DNA of 64,000 nucleotides, taken from contig JAAZXY010000002.1 in the NCBI GenBank assembly GCA_014239855.1, positions 1 to 64,000 on the forward strand, given 5' to 3'. The first letter of the stretch is position 1. Every line of letters begins with the position of its first letter. A model generated the notes under the pieces. The model saw only the letters and a list, made by a program, of their open reading frames with translations, was not told the origin of the DNA and did no database searches. Source of the DNA: Acidimicrobiales bacterium (lineage in GTDB: Bacteria > Actinomycetota > Acidimicrobiia > Acidimicrobiales > MedAcidi-G1). Made by a program: the position numbers and the translations under genes. This document shows positions 45,985 through 54,706 of the stretch, piece by piece.

Positions 45985-47554
45985 TAAAATGCCGTTCCCC
46001 GGTGAAGACCATGGCCATGCCCTGCTCGTTGGCCGCCGCGATGACCTCGTCGTCGCGCATCGACCCACCGGGCTGGACCACCGCGGTGGCTCCCGCTTCG
46101 GCCGCCGCGTCCAGGCCGTCCCGGAACGGGAAGAAGGCGTCGCTGGCACAGGCGCCACCGGCGGCCCGACCGGCGGCCTTCTCCGCGGCGATCCGGCCGG
46201 CGTCCCGGCGGTTCTGTTGGCCGGCACCGATGCCCACTGCCCGAAGGCCGGCGGCCAGCACGATGGTGTTGGAGTTGACCCGGGCGGCCACCCGCCAGGC
46301 GAAGACCAGGTCGGCCCATTCGTCGGCTGTGGGCTCCCGATCGGTCACCACCTGCCACGACGACGGCTCGGCGATGAGGCGGTCGGCGGTCTGGACCAGC
46401 AGGCCCCCGTCGATGCCCCGCACGTCGAGGTCCGGCCACGTCGGCGCCTCGGCCTCCAGGATCCGCAGGTTGGCCTTCTTCTGGAGGTGGGCCAGGGCGT
46501 CGGGCTCGTAGGCCGGAGCCACCACCACCTCGGTGAACACCTCGGACAGCGCCTCGGCCATGGCCAGGGTGACCGGCCGGTTCACGGCCACGATCCCTCC
46601 GAACGCCGAGACCGGATCGCACTCGTGGGCCGCCACATAGGCCTCGGCGATGTCGGCACCGATGGCCGCGCCACAGGGATTGGCGTGCTTGATGACCACC
46701 GCGGTCGGCTCGGCCAGTGCGCCGGGGTCACCGAGAGCGTGCACCAGACGCCATGCCGCCTCGGTGTCGAACAGGTTCAGGTACGACATGGCCTTGCCGC
46801 CGTGGACCACCGCGGAGTCCCACCAGCCGGACGAACCGACCGTGCGGTAGCGGGCACCCACCTGGTGGGGGTTCTCGCCGTACCGGAGGTCCTGGACGCG
46901 CTCCAACGCCAGATGCATCGACGGCTTGAGCGGATCGGGCGCCACCTCCGCGGACCCGTCGGTCGCCGGGCCGCCCGAATCCGGACCGTCGAACCAGCCG
47001 ACGATGGCCGCGTCGTAGGCCGCGGTGTGGGCGAAGGCCGCCCGGGCCAGGCGGTGACGGGTGGCGTCCGACAGTGACCCGTCGGCACGCAGCTCGGCCA
47101 GCAGCCCGTCGTAGTCGGCCGGATCCACGACCACCCCGACGTGGGCGTGGTTCTTGGCCGCGGCGCGCACCATGGTCGGCCCGCCGATGTCGATCAGTTC
47201 GATGCCCGGATCCGACGAGAACGGGTAGAGGTTGCCCACCACCAGGTCGATGAGGGTGATGCCCCGATCCTGCAGGTCCTGCACGTGGGACGGGTCGGAC
47301 CGGTCGGCCAGGATCCCGCCGTGGACCATCGGGTGGAGGGTCTTGACCCGGCCGCCCAGCATCTCGGGGGCCTGCGTGATCTCGGCCACCTCCATGACCG
47401 GGATGCCCTCTCCGGCCAGCAGCGAGGCCGTCCCGCCGCTGGACACCAGATCCCACCCCAGGTCCACCAGGCCACGAGCCAGGTCCACGATGCCCGTCTT
47501 GTCGTAGACCGACAGCAGGGCACGTCGGGGATCGGGAGGGGACTCGGGACTCAC
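45977..47554 (-). CDS. purH: Bifunctional AICAR transformylase / IMP cyclohydrolase
   Basis: 525 residues, normal. N-terminal MGS-like cyclohydrolase domain: LLSVYDKTGIVDLARGL and SSGGTASLLAGEG, then GGRVKTLHPMVHGGIL. C-terminal transformylase: RYGENPHQVGARY and VIKHANPCGAAIG carry the catalytic Lys and His, ending in AGQQNRRDAGRIAAEKA. Adds formate from 10-formyl-THF to AICAR and closes IMP. Start GTG 47554 overlaps the purN stop (GTGA). Confidence 0.95.
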   Translation of the reverse strand: MSPESPPDPRRALLSVYDKTGIVDLARGLVDLGWDLVSSGGTASLLAGEGIPVMEVAEITQAPEMLGGRVKTLHPMVHGGILADRSDPSHVQDLQDRGITLIDLVVGNLYPFSSDPGIELIDIGGPTMVRAAAKNHAHVGVVVDPADYDGLLAELRADGSLSDATRHRLARAAFAHTAAYDAAIVGWFDGPDSGGPATDGSAEVAPDPLKPSMHLALERVQDLRYGENPHQVGARYRTVGSSGWWDSAVVHGGKAMSYLNLFDTEAAWRLVHALGDPGALAEPTAVVIKHANPCGAAIGADIAEAYVAAHECDPVSAFGGIVAVNRPVTLAMAEALSEVFTEVVVAPAYEPDALAHLQKKANLRILEAEAPTWPDLDVRGIDGGLLVQTADRLIAEPSSWQVVTDREPTADEWADLVFAWRVAARVNSNTIVLAAGLRAVGIGAGQQNRRDAGRIAAEKAAGRAAGGACASDAFFPFRDGLDAAAEAGATAVVQPGGSMRDDEVIAAANEQGMAMVFTGERHFRH

Positions 47555-48162
47555 GGGGTGGCTCCTTCGGCTGCGGGTTCGGGCTCGGTTGCGGGTGGCT
47601 CGAGGGGGATCTCCCCGTCGAGGACGGCCCGCAGGGTGTCGACGTACAGGCGGCGTTCGACCACCTTGATGCGTTCATGCAGGGACGATTCGTCGTCGTC
47701 GGGACGGACCGCCACCTCCTCCTGGGCGAGGATCGGACCGGCGTCCACCTCGAGGGTGGCCAGGTGGACGGTGCAGCCCGTGACGTCCACGCCGGCGGCC
47801 AGGGCGTCGCGCACGCCGTGCCAGCCCGGGAAGGCGGGCAGCAGGGCCGGGTGGGTGTTGAGCACCCGACCGGCGAACCGGTCGTGGAAGGGCTGGCCGA
47901 GGATGGTGCCGAAGCCGGCCATGGCCACCAGGGTCACGCCCCGTTCGCCCAGTCGGTCGGCCAGCATGGACGAGTAGCCGTCACGGTCGAAGTCGTCGCC
48001 GAACGAGTGGCGACGCACCACCACCGCCTCGATGTCGTGTCCGGCGGCCCGGGAGACCGCGGTACACGGTCGGTCCGAGACCACGAGGGCCACCGGCAGG
48101 CCGGCGTCGACCATGGCATCCAGAATCGATCCGGTACCCGAGACCAGCACGGCCAGCGACAT
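47551..48162 (-). CDS. purN: Phosphoribosylglycinamide formyltransferase
   Basis: 203 residues from ATG 48162 (TACGGT 7 nt upstream). LAVLVSGTGSILDAM binds the substrate; the catalytic Asn-His are in RVLNTHPALLPAFPG and the Asp in DVTGCTVHLATLEVDAGPI. Uses 10-formyl-THF to formylate GAR. The Pro/Glu-rich C-terminal tail is longer than usual (EPPATEPEPAAEGATP). Leads purN-purH. Confidence 0.93.
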   Translation of the reverse strand: MSLAVLVSGTGSILDAMVDAGLPVALVVSDRPCTAVSRAAGHDIEAVVVRRHSFGDDFDRDGYSSMLADRLGERGVTLVAMAGFGTILGQPFHDRFAGRVLNTHPALLPAFPGWHGVRDALAAGVDVTGCTVHLATLEVDAGPILAQEEVAVRPDDDESSLHERIKVVERRLYVDTLRAVLDGEIPLEPPATEPEPAAEGATP

Positions 48163-48169
48163 GTCGGCG

Positions 48170-48175
48170 ACCGTA
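48170..48175 (-). promoter_or_regulatory. Leaderless-type -10 (TACGGT) for purN
   Basis: TACGGT is 7 nt before ATG 48162. Confidence 0.5.
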
Positions 48176-48220
48176 CCAGCGGTGGTTCGGCAGGCTTCTG
48201 GGCTCGACCCGTCGACCCGT

Positions 48221-49111
48221 TCAGCCGCCCATTTCAGAAACGATCTCGGCCATGTGTTCGCCGGCCTCGGTGGGGTTCAGGCCCACCCGCACCCCGGCGT
48301 CACGCAGTGCGTCCATCTTGGCGGCCGCCGTGCCACGTCCACCGGAGACAATGGCCCCGGCGTGGCCCATCTTCTTGCCTGCGGGGGCCGTCACGCCGGC
48401 CACGTAGGCCGACACCGGCTTGGTCATGTGCTCGGAGATGAACTCGGCGGCCTCCTCTTCGGCGGACCCGCCGATCTCACCGATCATCATCACGGCCTTC
48501 GTCTCGGGGTCGGCCTCGAAGGCCCGGAGGCAGTCGATGAAGGACGTCCCCGGGACGGGATCGCCACCGATGCCCACGCACGTGGTGCAGCCGATGCCCT
48601 TCTCCTTGAGCTCGTACAGCGCCTGGTAGGTGAGGGTTCCCGACCGGCTCACGATGCCCACCGGGCCTCCGGGCAGGGCGATGTGGCCGGCGGTGATGCC
48701 GATGTTGGCCTGTCCCGGCGAGATGATGCCCGGGCAGTTGGGGCCCAGCATCTGGACGCCGGGGTGGTCCCGCTTCAGCCGGTTGTAGAACTCGGCCTCG
48801 TCGTGGGCCGGCACGCCCTCGGTGATGGCCACGATGAACTCCACGCCACCCTCGGCGGCCTCCAGCACGGCGTCGCGCACCCCGGGGGCCGGGATGAAGA
48901 TGCACGAGGCGGTGGCACCGGTCTCGGCGACCGCCTCGGCGACCGAGGCGTAGACGGGGATACCGTCCACGTCGGTACCCGCCTTGCGGGGGTTGGTGCC
49001 GGCCACGACCTGCGTGCCGTAGTCACGGTTCAACAGGCCGTAGTAGCGGCCCTGGCTGCCGGTGAGGCCCTGGTAGACGACCTTCGTGTCGGCGTCGACG
49101 AAGATGCTCAT
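48221..49111 (-). CDS. sucD: Succinyl-CoA ligase alpha subunit
   Basis: 296 residues, normal. CoA-binding domain starts VVYQGLTGSQGRYYGL; the phosphohistidine loop KMGHAGAIVSGGRGTA has the catalytic His; CPGIISPGQANIGI is present. With SucC makes succinyl-CoA from succinate or the reverse. The start overlaps the sucC stop as ATGA (49108-49111). Ends 59 bp upstream of purN in the same direction. Confidence 0.95.
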   Translation of the reverse strand: MSIFVDADTKVVYQGLTGSQGRYYGLLNRDYGTQVVAGTNPRKAGTDVDGIPVYASVAEAVAETGATASCIFIPAPGVRDAVLEAAEGGVEFIVAITEGVPAHDEAEFYNRLKRDHPGVQMLGPNCPGIISPGQANIGITAGHIALPGGPVGIVSRSGTLTYQALYELKEKGIGCTTCVGIGGDPVPGTSFIDCLRAFEADPETKAVMMIGEIGGSAEEEAAEFISEHMTKPVSAYVAGVTAPAGKKMGHAGAIVSGGRGTAAAKMDALRDAGVRVGLNPTEAGEHMAEIVSEMGG

Positions 49112-50283
49112 CGGGAACCCCCTTCATCGGAAGCGGTACTTCCCGCACTGGCCAGTTCCACGGCCCGACGGGCCGCGTCCAACATGGTCGGCGCCATCTG
49201 CAGGCTGTCGGACAGGTGGGGCTCGAGGATGGCCCGGCCCTCGTCGGCGTTGGTGCCGTCGAGGCGGATGACGATCGGGGCGTCGATGTCGACCCGCTCG
49301 AGGGCGCCCACGATGCCGTTGGCCACCTCCTCGCCCCGGGTGATGCCACCGAAGATGTTGATGAAGATGGACCGCACCGCCGGGTCGTTGTTGATGACCT
49401 CCAGCGCCCCGGCCATGACGTCCGCGTTGGCGCCGCCACCGATGTCCAGGAAGTTGGCCGGGCTGCCACCCACCTGGTTGACCACGTCGACCGTGGACAT
49501 GGCCAGACCGGCGCCGTTGGCGATCACGCCCACGGAACCCTCGAGACCCACGTACTGGAGGCCCCGGGCGTGGGCCGCCGTCTCGCGCTCGTCACGGGTC
49601 TGGGTCTCGTCGAAGGCGGCGTAGTCCTCGTGGCGGAACGTGGAGTTGGCATCCAGCGTGACCTTGGCGTCCAGCACGTGGACCCGCCCCTCGGGGGTCA
49701 GGATCAGCGGGTTGATCTCGACCAGGTCGGCGTCGCCCTCGACGTAGGCCGTGTAGAGCTGCTGGAGGATGACCACCGTGCCCTCCACGGCGGCCTCGGG
49801 CAGGGCCGCGGCGGTCACCCAGTCACGGGCCGTGGCCTCGTCGAGCCCGTCCACCGGGTCGATCCACACCTTGGCGATGGCGTCGGGGTTCTCCTCGGCC
49901 ACCGTCTCGATCTCCACGCCGCCCTCGGCCGACAACATGCCGAGGTGCTTCTTGGCCGACCGGTCCAGGGTGAACGAGGCGTAGTACTCCTCGGCAATGT
50001 CGGACGCCTTCTCGATCCACACCCGGCCCACCACATGGCCGCTGATGTCCAGGCCGAGGATGGACGTGGCGTGGGTACGCACGTCGTCGATGGTGGCGGC
50101 GAACTTGACACCGCCCGCCTTGCCCCGCCCACCGGTGTGGACCTGGGCCTTGACCATGACCGGGGTTCCGAGGCGTTCGGCGGCGGCCACCGCCTCGTCC
50201 ACCGTGAAGGCGATCTCGCCATCGGAGATCGGCATGCCGTAGCGGGCGAAGAACTGCTTGCCCTGGTACTCGAAGAGATCCAC
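49108..50283 (-). CDS. sucC: Succinyl-CoA ligase beta subunit
   Basis: 391 residues. ATP-grasp domain with VMVKAQVHTGGRGKAGGVKFA and the C-terminal NIFGGITRGEEVANGIVGAL. GTG 50283 has GGGAGG 7 nt upstream. First of sucCD. With sdh, mdh and icd in this window, four TCA steps are encoded here. Confidence 0.95.
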   Translation of the reverse strand: MDLFEYQGKQFFARYGMPISDGEIAFTVDEAVAAAERLGTPVMVKAQVHTGGRGKAGGVKFAATIDDVRTHATSILGLDISGHVVGRVWIEKASDIAEEYYASFTLDRSAKKHLGMLSAEGGVEIETVAEENPDAIAKVWIDPVDGLDEATARDWVTAAALPEAAVEGTVVILQQLYTAYVEGDADLVEINPLILTPEGRVHVLDAKVTLDANSTFRHEDYAAFDETQTRDERETAAHARGLQYVGLEGSVGVIANGAGLAMSTVDVVNQVGGSPANFLDIGGGANADVMAGALEVINNDPAVRSIFINIFGGITRGEEVANGIVGALERVDIDAPIVIRLDGTNADEGRAILEPHLSDSLQMAPTMLDAARRAVELASAGSTASDEGGSR

Positions 50284-50338
50284 CCGGTCGCCTCCCGACG
50301 ATTTCGGCCGGCATGCGTCCGCCGGCGTCGACCGGTCG

Positions 50339-50344
50339 ATCCTA
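50339..50344 (-). promoter_or_regulatory. Candidate -10 (TAGGAT) for sucCD
   Basis: TAGGAT would give a leader of ~49 nt with a GGGAGG ribosome site. The 188 bp upstream of sucC (50284-50471) carry no gene. Confidence 0.4.
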
Positions 50345-50368
50345 GGCTCGGGTTCCGACCGGGCTCTC

Positions 50369-50396
50369 GCTGGGATCGTGTGACGTCCATCCCAGC
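50369..50396. promoter_or_regulatory. Inverted repeat upstream of sucCD
   Basis: GCTGGGAT and ATCCCAGC are 8-bp perfect arms around a 12-nt centre, roughly 37-64 bp upstream of the proposed sucC transcription start. Candidate operator. Confidence 0.4.
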
Positions 50397-50471
50397 AGAC
50401 GGACGGCCCGATCGCTTCCCACCGACCGCCCGGCCACCCGCCGATTCAAGCCAAAAGGAGAACCAGATCCC

Positions 50472-50951
50472 ATGACCGTGGCCCGAGGACTCCAGCTCGA
50501 CGTGAAGCGGGCCTTGGCCGTGACCGCGGTCGGCCTCACCGGTGCCGTGGCAGCCCTGGTTCTCGTGTTGCAGCTCGCCGGCTCGTCGGACGCCATCGAC
50601 GTGCAGTTGGGCGACCCTGACTTCCGGGGCATCCACGCCGCGGACCTGGCCGCCGAGATCGCCGACCACGGGCCCGTCCCCTTCCCGGACCTCGTGGGCA
50701 ACGAACTCCCCATCTGGGTCCACCACCAAGGTGACGACCCGGCCGTCGGCTGGGTGACGGTGTCGGCCCGGGTCCCGGACAGCGCCGACTGCCTCGTCCA
50801 ATGGGACGGCCCGTCCAACCGGTTCGTGGACGGCTGTGACCCGACGACCACCTGGCCGGCCGACGGCGCGGGGCTGACCCCCCTGGCGTGGACGGTCCTC
50901 GGCGGGGAGCTCCGTATCGACGTGGCCCGCACCGGAGGGACCAGCCCATGA
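50472..50951 (+). CDS. Small membrane-anchored or secreted protein of unknown function
   Basis: 159 residues. N-terminal signal-anchor (ALAVTAVGLTGAVAALVLVLQL), then a soluble domain with LAAEIADHGPVPFPDLVGN, IWVHHQGDDPAVGWVTVSARV and two Cys (DCLVQWDG...VDGCDPTTTW) likely disulphide bonded outside the cell. The pattern is common in actinobacterial exported hypotheticals. AAAGGAG lies 11 nt before ATG 50472. Coupled by ATGA to the next gene. Confidence 0.7.
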   Translation: MTVARGLQLDVKRALAVTAVGLTGAVAALVLVLQLAGSSDAIDVQLGDPDFRGIHAADLAAEIADHGPVPFPDLVGNELPIWVHHQGDDPAVGWVTVSARVPDSADCLVQWDGPSNRFVDGCDPTTTWPADGAGLTPLAWTVLGGELRIDVARTGGTSP

Positions 50952-51661
50952 CAGCACGCCTCTACCTTCGCGACGCCGACCTGCGGTCGTTCGAGGCGGT
51001 GGTGGTGGCCGTCGACAACGACCGGATCGAGCTGGACCGCACGGCCTTCTACGCCACCAGCGGTGGACAGCCGCACGACACCGGCCATCTGGTGTGGGCC
51101 ACCGGAGCGGCCACCGTCACCGACGTCCGCACCGTCGACGGACGCCTCCTGCACACGGTGGCCGGCCCGCTGCCGGCGGTCGGGACGTCGGTGACCGGCG
51201 AGGTGGACGACGAGCGTCGGCGCCAGATGATGCGTACCCACACCGCCATGCACGTGCTCTGCGGGGTCATGTGGAAGCACTGGAAGCGGGTGGTGACCGG
51301 CGGCAACATGGACGCCCTCTCCGGCCGCATGGACTTCGAGGTCGACCAGTTGCCGGAGGGATTCGCCGCAGAGGTCGAGGCGTTGTGCAACACCGAGATC
51401 GCCGCCGACCGGCCCATCGAGGTGTCGTTCATCGACCGCGACGACGCCGTGCTGGATCGAGAGCTCATCCGCACCAAGGTGAGCCTGGTCCCCGAATCGG
51501 TGACCGAGATCCGGGTGGTGGACATTGTCGGCCTGGACAAGCAGGCGGACGGCGGGACCCACGTTTCGTCCACCGGTCAGGTGGGCCGCCTCGAGGTGGT
51601 CAAGACCGAGTCCAAGGGCAAGGGTTTCAAGCGGATCCGGTTCGTCCTCCACGACGACTGA
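50948..51661 (+). CDS. AlaX-type tRNA-editing domain protein
   Basis: 237 residues from ATG 50948. Matches the free-standing editing domain of alanyl-tRNA synthetase: the zinc site RTHTAMHVL gives His98 and His102 (HxxxH). The third and fourth ligands, usually C-G-G-T-H, read D-G-G-T-H (Asp201, His205), so one ligand is changed. AlaX proteins hydrolyse mischarged Ser- or Gly-tRNA(Ala). Downstream of the secreted protein in an overlapping pair. Confidence 0.85.
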   Translation: MTARLYLRDADLRSFEAVVVAVDNDRIELDRTAFYATSGGQPHDTGHLVWATGAATVTDVRTVDGRLLHTVAGPLPAVGTSVTGEVDDERRRQMMRTHTAMHVLCGVMWKHWKRVVTGGNMDALSGRMDFEVDQLPEGFAAEVEALCNTEIAADRPIEVSFIDRDDAVLDRELIRTKVSLVPESVTEIRVVDIVGLDKQADGGTHVSSTGQVGRLEVVKTESKGKGFKRIRFVLHDD

Positions 51662-51663
51662 TA

Positions 51664-51677
51664 CCCGGGTACCCGGG
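51664..51677. terminator. 14-bp perfect palindrome CCCGGGTACCCGGG
   Basis: Lies 3 bp after the AlaX stop and is made by a duplicated TACCCGGG (51662, 51670). It separates AlaX from the convergent MBL gene and may end both transcripts. Confidence 0.45.
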
Positions 51678-51712
51678 ACCGGTTCCCGCCCGAATGTCCC
51701 CGGGTCCGGGAG

Positions 51713-52582
51713 TCAGCCCAGGGTGACCGATGAGAGGTCCCGGGCCACCACGACCTCGCCCTCGTAGCCGCTACCCCGGATGTCGGCGACGAAGAGGTCC
51801 TCGTCGGCCGCCGACGTCGGCGGTGGGATGAGGTGGGTGAGCACCAGGGTCGGCACGTCCAGCTCGCGGGCCTGACGCCCGATCTCGACGGTGTCGGCGT
51901 GGTAGTCGGCAATGAAGTTCCGGTGGGCAGGCAGGGGAAGGATCTCGGAAAATCGCATGGCCTCGTAGACCAGTACGTCGGCGCCGGCGGCCAGGACGGC
52001 CATCTCCTCGCACACCAGGGTGTCGCCCGAGATCACCACCACCCCGTCGGGCGTCTCGATCCGGTAGCCGACGGCCGGGTGCACCGGTTCGTGGCGAACC
52101 TGGCCGGCCGTTACCACGACGTCACCGGACCGCCACACCTCGGCGGGTGCCTCCGGATAGTCGAAGGCAACGGCGTCGACCCAGGGACCCTGCGCCCGAC
52201 CGGTGTGGGCCTGACGTACCTCGAGGTCCTCGGACCACCTCTCGGTCAGGCCCTCCACGAACCGGACACAGGGGCCGACCGGCATGACCACCGGCAGGGT
52301 CGGCCGGGTCTGCTCACGGTCCATGACCCAGCGGGTCAGGAGCAGGTCATCCAGTCCGACGAGGTGATCGGAATGATGGTGGGTCAACAGGACGGCATCG
52401 AGCTCCCCCGGGTTGGTGCCCGCACCCAGCAGGCGCATCACCGTGCCCCGACCCGCATCGATCTGGATGCGGACCGGGTCGCTGTCGTCCGGTGGCTCCC
52501 ACGCCACCAGGACGCCGGGCCCCGCCCGATCGGGGGTGGGAATCGGGGTCCCCGTACCGGTCACCGTCACCGTCGTGGTCAT
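51713..52582 (-). CDS. Metallo-beta-lactamase-fold hydrolase, RNase Z/arylsulfatase-like
   Basis: 289 residues. The zinc motif is LTHHHSDHLVGLDD, followed by the metal Asp in VVISGDTLVCEE and further His in LVLTHLIPPP. The order matches the RNase Z/AtsA branch of the MBL family; no tRNA-specific exosite is obvious. Starts at ATG 52582 which overlaps the stop of the molybdo-enzyme gene (ATGA), so the two form an operon. Substrate unknown. Confidence 0.83.
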   Translation of the reverse strand: MTTTVTVTGTGTPIPTPDRAGPGVLVAWEPPDDSDPVRIQIDAGRGTVMRLLGAGTNPGELDAVLLTHHHSDHLVGLDDLLLTRWVMDREQTRPTLPVVMPVGPCVRFVEGLTERWSEDLEVRQAHTGRAQGPWVDAVAFDYPEAPAEVWRSGDVVVTAGQVRHEPVHPAVGYRIETPDGVVVISGDTLVCEEMAVLAAGADVLVYEAMRFSEILPLPAHRNFIADYHADTVEIGRQARELDVPTLVLTHLIPPPTSAADEDLFVADIRGSGYEGEVVVARDLSSVTLG

Positions 52583-54660
52583 GCACTTGCTCCTTCGATC
52601 TCCACCAACGTGTCATGGAAGGCCGCCGACCCGCGCCCGCCGTTGCCTCCCGGATCGCCCACCGTGGGGTTGGTCAGGGCGTTGACGCCCGGGCCCCACC
52701 ACCCGAAGGGCATCGTCACCAGACCGGGCTGCACCCGGTCGCTGACCATGGCCCGGACCTCCAGGGAACCCCGGTCGTTGAACACCCGGACCCGGTCACC
52801 GTCATGGATCCCCCGGGCCTCGGCATCCACCGGATCCACCTCCAGCATCGGCTCACCCTCCGCCGGATGGTGGGCCACCGAGCCCGAGTAGTGGCTGTTC
52901 AGAAAGCGGAGGTGCTGCTTGCGGCTGAGCAGGCTCAGGGGGAACCGGTCCGAGAGGTGTGCGGTGCCCTCGCCGGTGCCCGACCCTCCCGGCAACTCGT
53001 CGCCGGGCCGGTACTCGAGCCGGCCCAGCCGGAGGCGCCCGTCGGGTGTCGCCGTGGCCCCGTCCATCGGCGGGGTGAACCCTTCCGGCACGTTCAACCG
53101 GACCCAGCCCTCGACGTCGAGGCGTTCCAGGTCGATGCCGTCCAGCCACCGATGGTCGGAGTCCAGGAGTTGACGGACCAACGTCTCGTCGTCGTCGGCC
53201 AGCCCGGGCCCGTCGAGGGCCATGGCGGCCGCCAGACGTCGGAACACCTCGGTGTTGGGCAGGGCCTGGCCCACCGGGGCGATGGCCGGCCGGTTCAGCG
53301 ACAGGTACAGGTGGCCCCACGAGTTCATCAGGTCGATGTGCTCGATCTGGGTGGTGGCCGGCAGGACGACATCGGCGTACCGGGCCGTGTCGGTCATCGT
53401 CTGCTCCATCACCACGGTGAACAGGTCGTCACGGGCCAGGCCGGCCAGCACCGCGTTCTGGTCGGGCGTGATGGTGGCCGGGTTGCAGTTGTGGACGACC
53501 ATGGCGGTGACCGGCGGGTCCAGCGGGCGGTCCAGGTAGGTCCCGGCCAGCACCTCACCGAGGGCCGCCATGTTCACCACCCGGGGTCGCTGGTCACCCA
53601 TCCGCCGGGGCACCGGGTCGGTCAGCACGTGATCGAAGTAGTCCTGGGTCGACCGGCAGAGGCCGCCTCCCCGCTCGCGCCACGCGCCGGTGACCGCCGG
53701 AAGCATGGCCAGCGCCCGATGGGCCTCCTGGCCGTTCTGTCGATGCTCGAGGCCGATCAGCACCCGCATGGCGGCCGGACGACCCGTGGCGAACGTGTGG
53801 GCCAGCCACTCGATGGTGGCCACGTCCACCCCGGTGGTCGATGCCGTGGTCGCCAGATCGACCGGCCGGGCCGAAGCCAGGAGCTCGTCGCCTCCCGTGG
53901 TGTAGCGGTCCAGGAAGTCCCGGTCGACCAGGCCGTCACGGTCCAGCACGTGGATCACGCCCAGGACGAGCGCCACGTCGGATCCCGGCCGGAGCCGGAT
54001 GTGATGATCGGCCCGCTCGGCGGTCGAGGTGAGAACCGGGTCCACGACGACGACGGTGGCACCGTCGGCCCGGGCCGCCTCGATGGTCGGCCACAGGTGC
54101 CGGTTGGTCACCAGGGTGTTGGTCCCCCACAGCAGGATGGTGCGCGACAGGCGGAGGTCTTCGGGATCCATCCCGAACGGCGAGCCGTGGACGTCGGCGG
54201 CTCCCAGCCACGCCGTGACCCCGCAGAGGTGGCGTTGCAGCTTGGTGGCGCCCAGGGCATCGAAGAACCGGTCGGCCATCATCCCCATCTGGACCAGGCC
54301 CTGGGTGCCGGCGAACGAGTAGGGCAGCACCGTCTCCGGTCCGTGCTCGGCCACCGCAGCCGACAATCGGCCGGCCACCAGCTCGATGGCCTCGTCCCAA
54401 CCGAACGGCTCAAAGGAAGCCTCGCCCTTGCGACTACCGGGGATACGCCGCAGCGGGGTGAGCAGCCGGTCGGGGTCGTAGACCCGGTCCAGATACCGGT
54501 TCACCTTGGGGCACAGTTCGCCGGCCGTGAACGGGTGATCGTCCACGCCCCGGAGACGCACGGCCCGGCCTCCCTCGACGGTGACCTCCCAGGCGCAGGT
54601 GTCCGGACAGTCGTGATGGCAGGCGCCTCGCACCACCCCCGAATCGTCCACCAGTGCCAT
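52579..54660 (-). CDS. Molybdopterin oxidoreductase, DMSO-reductase family
   Basis: 693 residues from ATG 54660; the longer frame is antisense to the SDR. A 4Fe-4S site is formed by C14, C18, C22 and C50 (C-x3-C-x3-C-x27-C). Molybdopterin-binding regions include VLPYSFAGTQGLVQMG and LLWGTNTLVTNRHLWPTIE; the C-terminal domain contains LLSRKQHLRFLNSHYSG. No Tat-type signal (no RR leader), so a cytoplasmic enzyme. Substrate undefined. Operon with the MBL gene. Cofactor synthesis would need moaE at 9.7-10.2 kb. Confidence 0.86.
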   Translation of the reverse strand: MALVDDSGVVRGACHHDCPDTCAWEVTVEGGRAVRLRGVDDHPFTAGELCPKVNRYLDRVYDPDRLLTPLRRIPGSRKGEASFEPFGWDEAIELVAGRLSAAVAEHGPETVLPYSFAGTQGLVQMGMMADRFFDALGATKLQRHLCGVTAWLGAADVHGSPFGMDPEDLRLSRTILLWGTNTLVTNRHLWPTIEAARADGATVVVVDPVLTSTAERADHHIRLRPGSDVALVLGVIHVLDRDGLVDRDFLDRYTTGGDELLASARPVDLATTASTTGVDVATIEWLAHTFATGRPAAMRVLIGLEHRQNGQEAHRALAMLPAVTGAWRERGGGLCRSTQDYFDHVLTDPVPRRMGDQRPRVVNMAALGEVLAGTYLDRPLDPPVTAMVVHNCNPATITPDQNAVLAGLARDDLFTVVMEQTMTDTARYADVVLPATTQIEHIDLMNSWGHLYLSLNRPAIAPVGQALPNTEVFRRLAAAMALDGPGLADDDETLVRQLLDSDHRWLDGIDLERLDVEGWVRLNVPEGFTPPMDGATATPDGRLRLGRLEYRPGDELPGGSGTGEGTAHLSDRFPLSLLSRKQHLRFLNSHYSGSVAHHPAEGEPMLEVDPVDAEARGIHDGDRVRVFNDRGSLEVRAMVSDRVQPGLVTMPFGWWGPGVNALTNPTVGDPGGNGGRGSAAFHDTLVEIEGASA

Positions 54661-54706
54661 TCCCGCAGCCTGCCAGAGTCGGTCACCGGTGTGCGATGCT
54701 CGCCCC

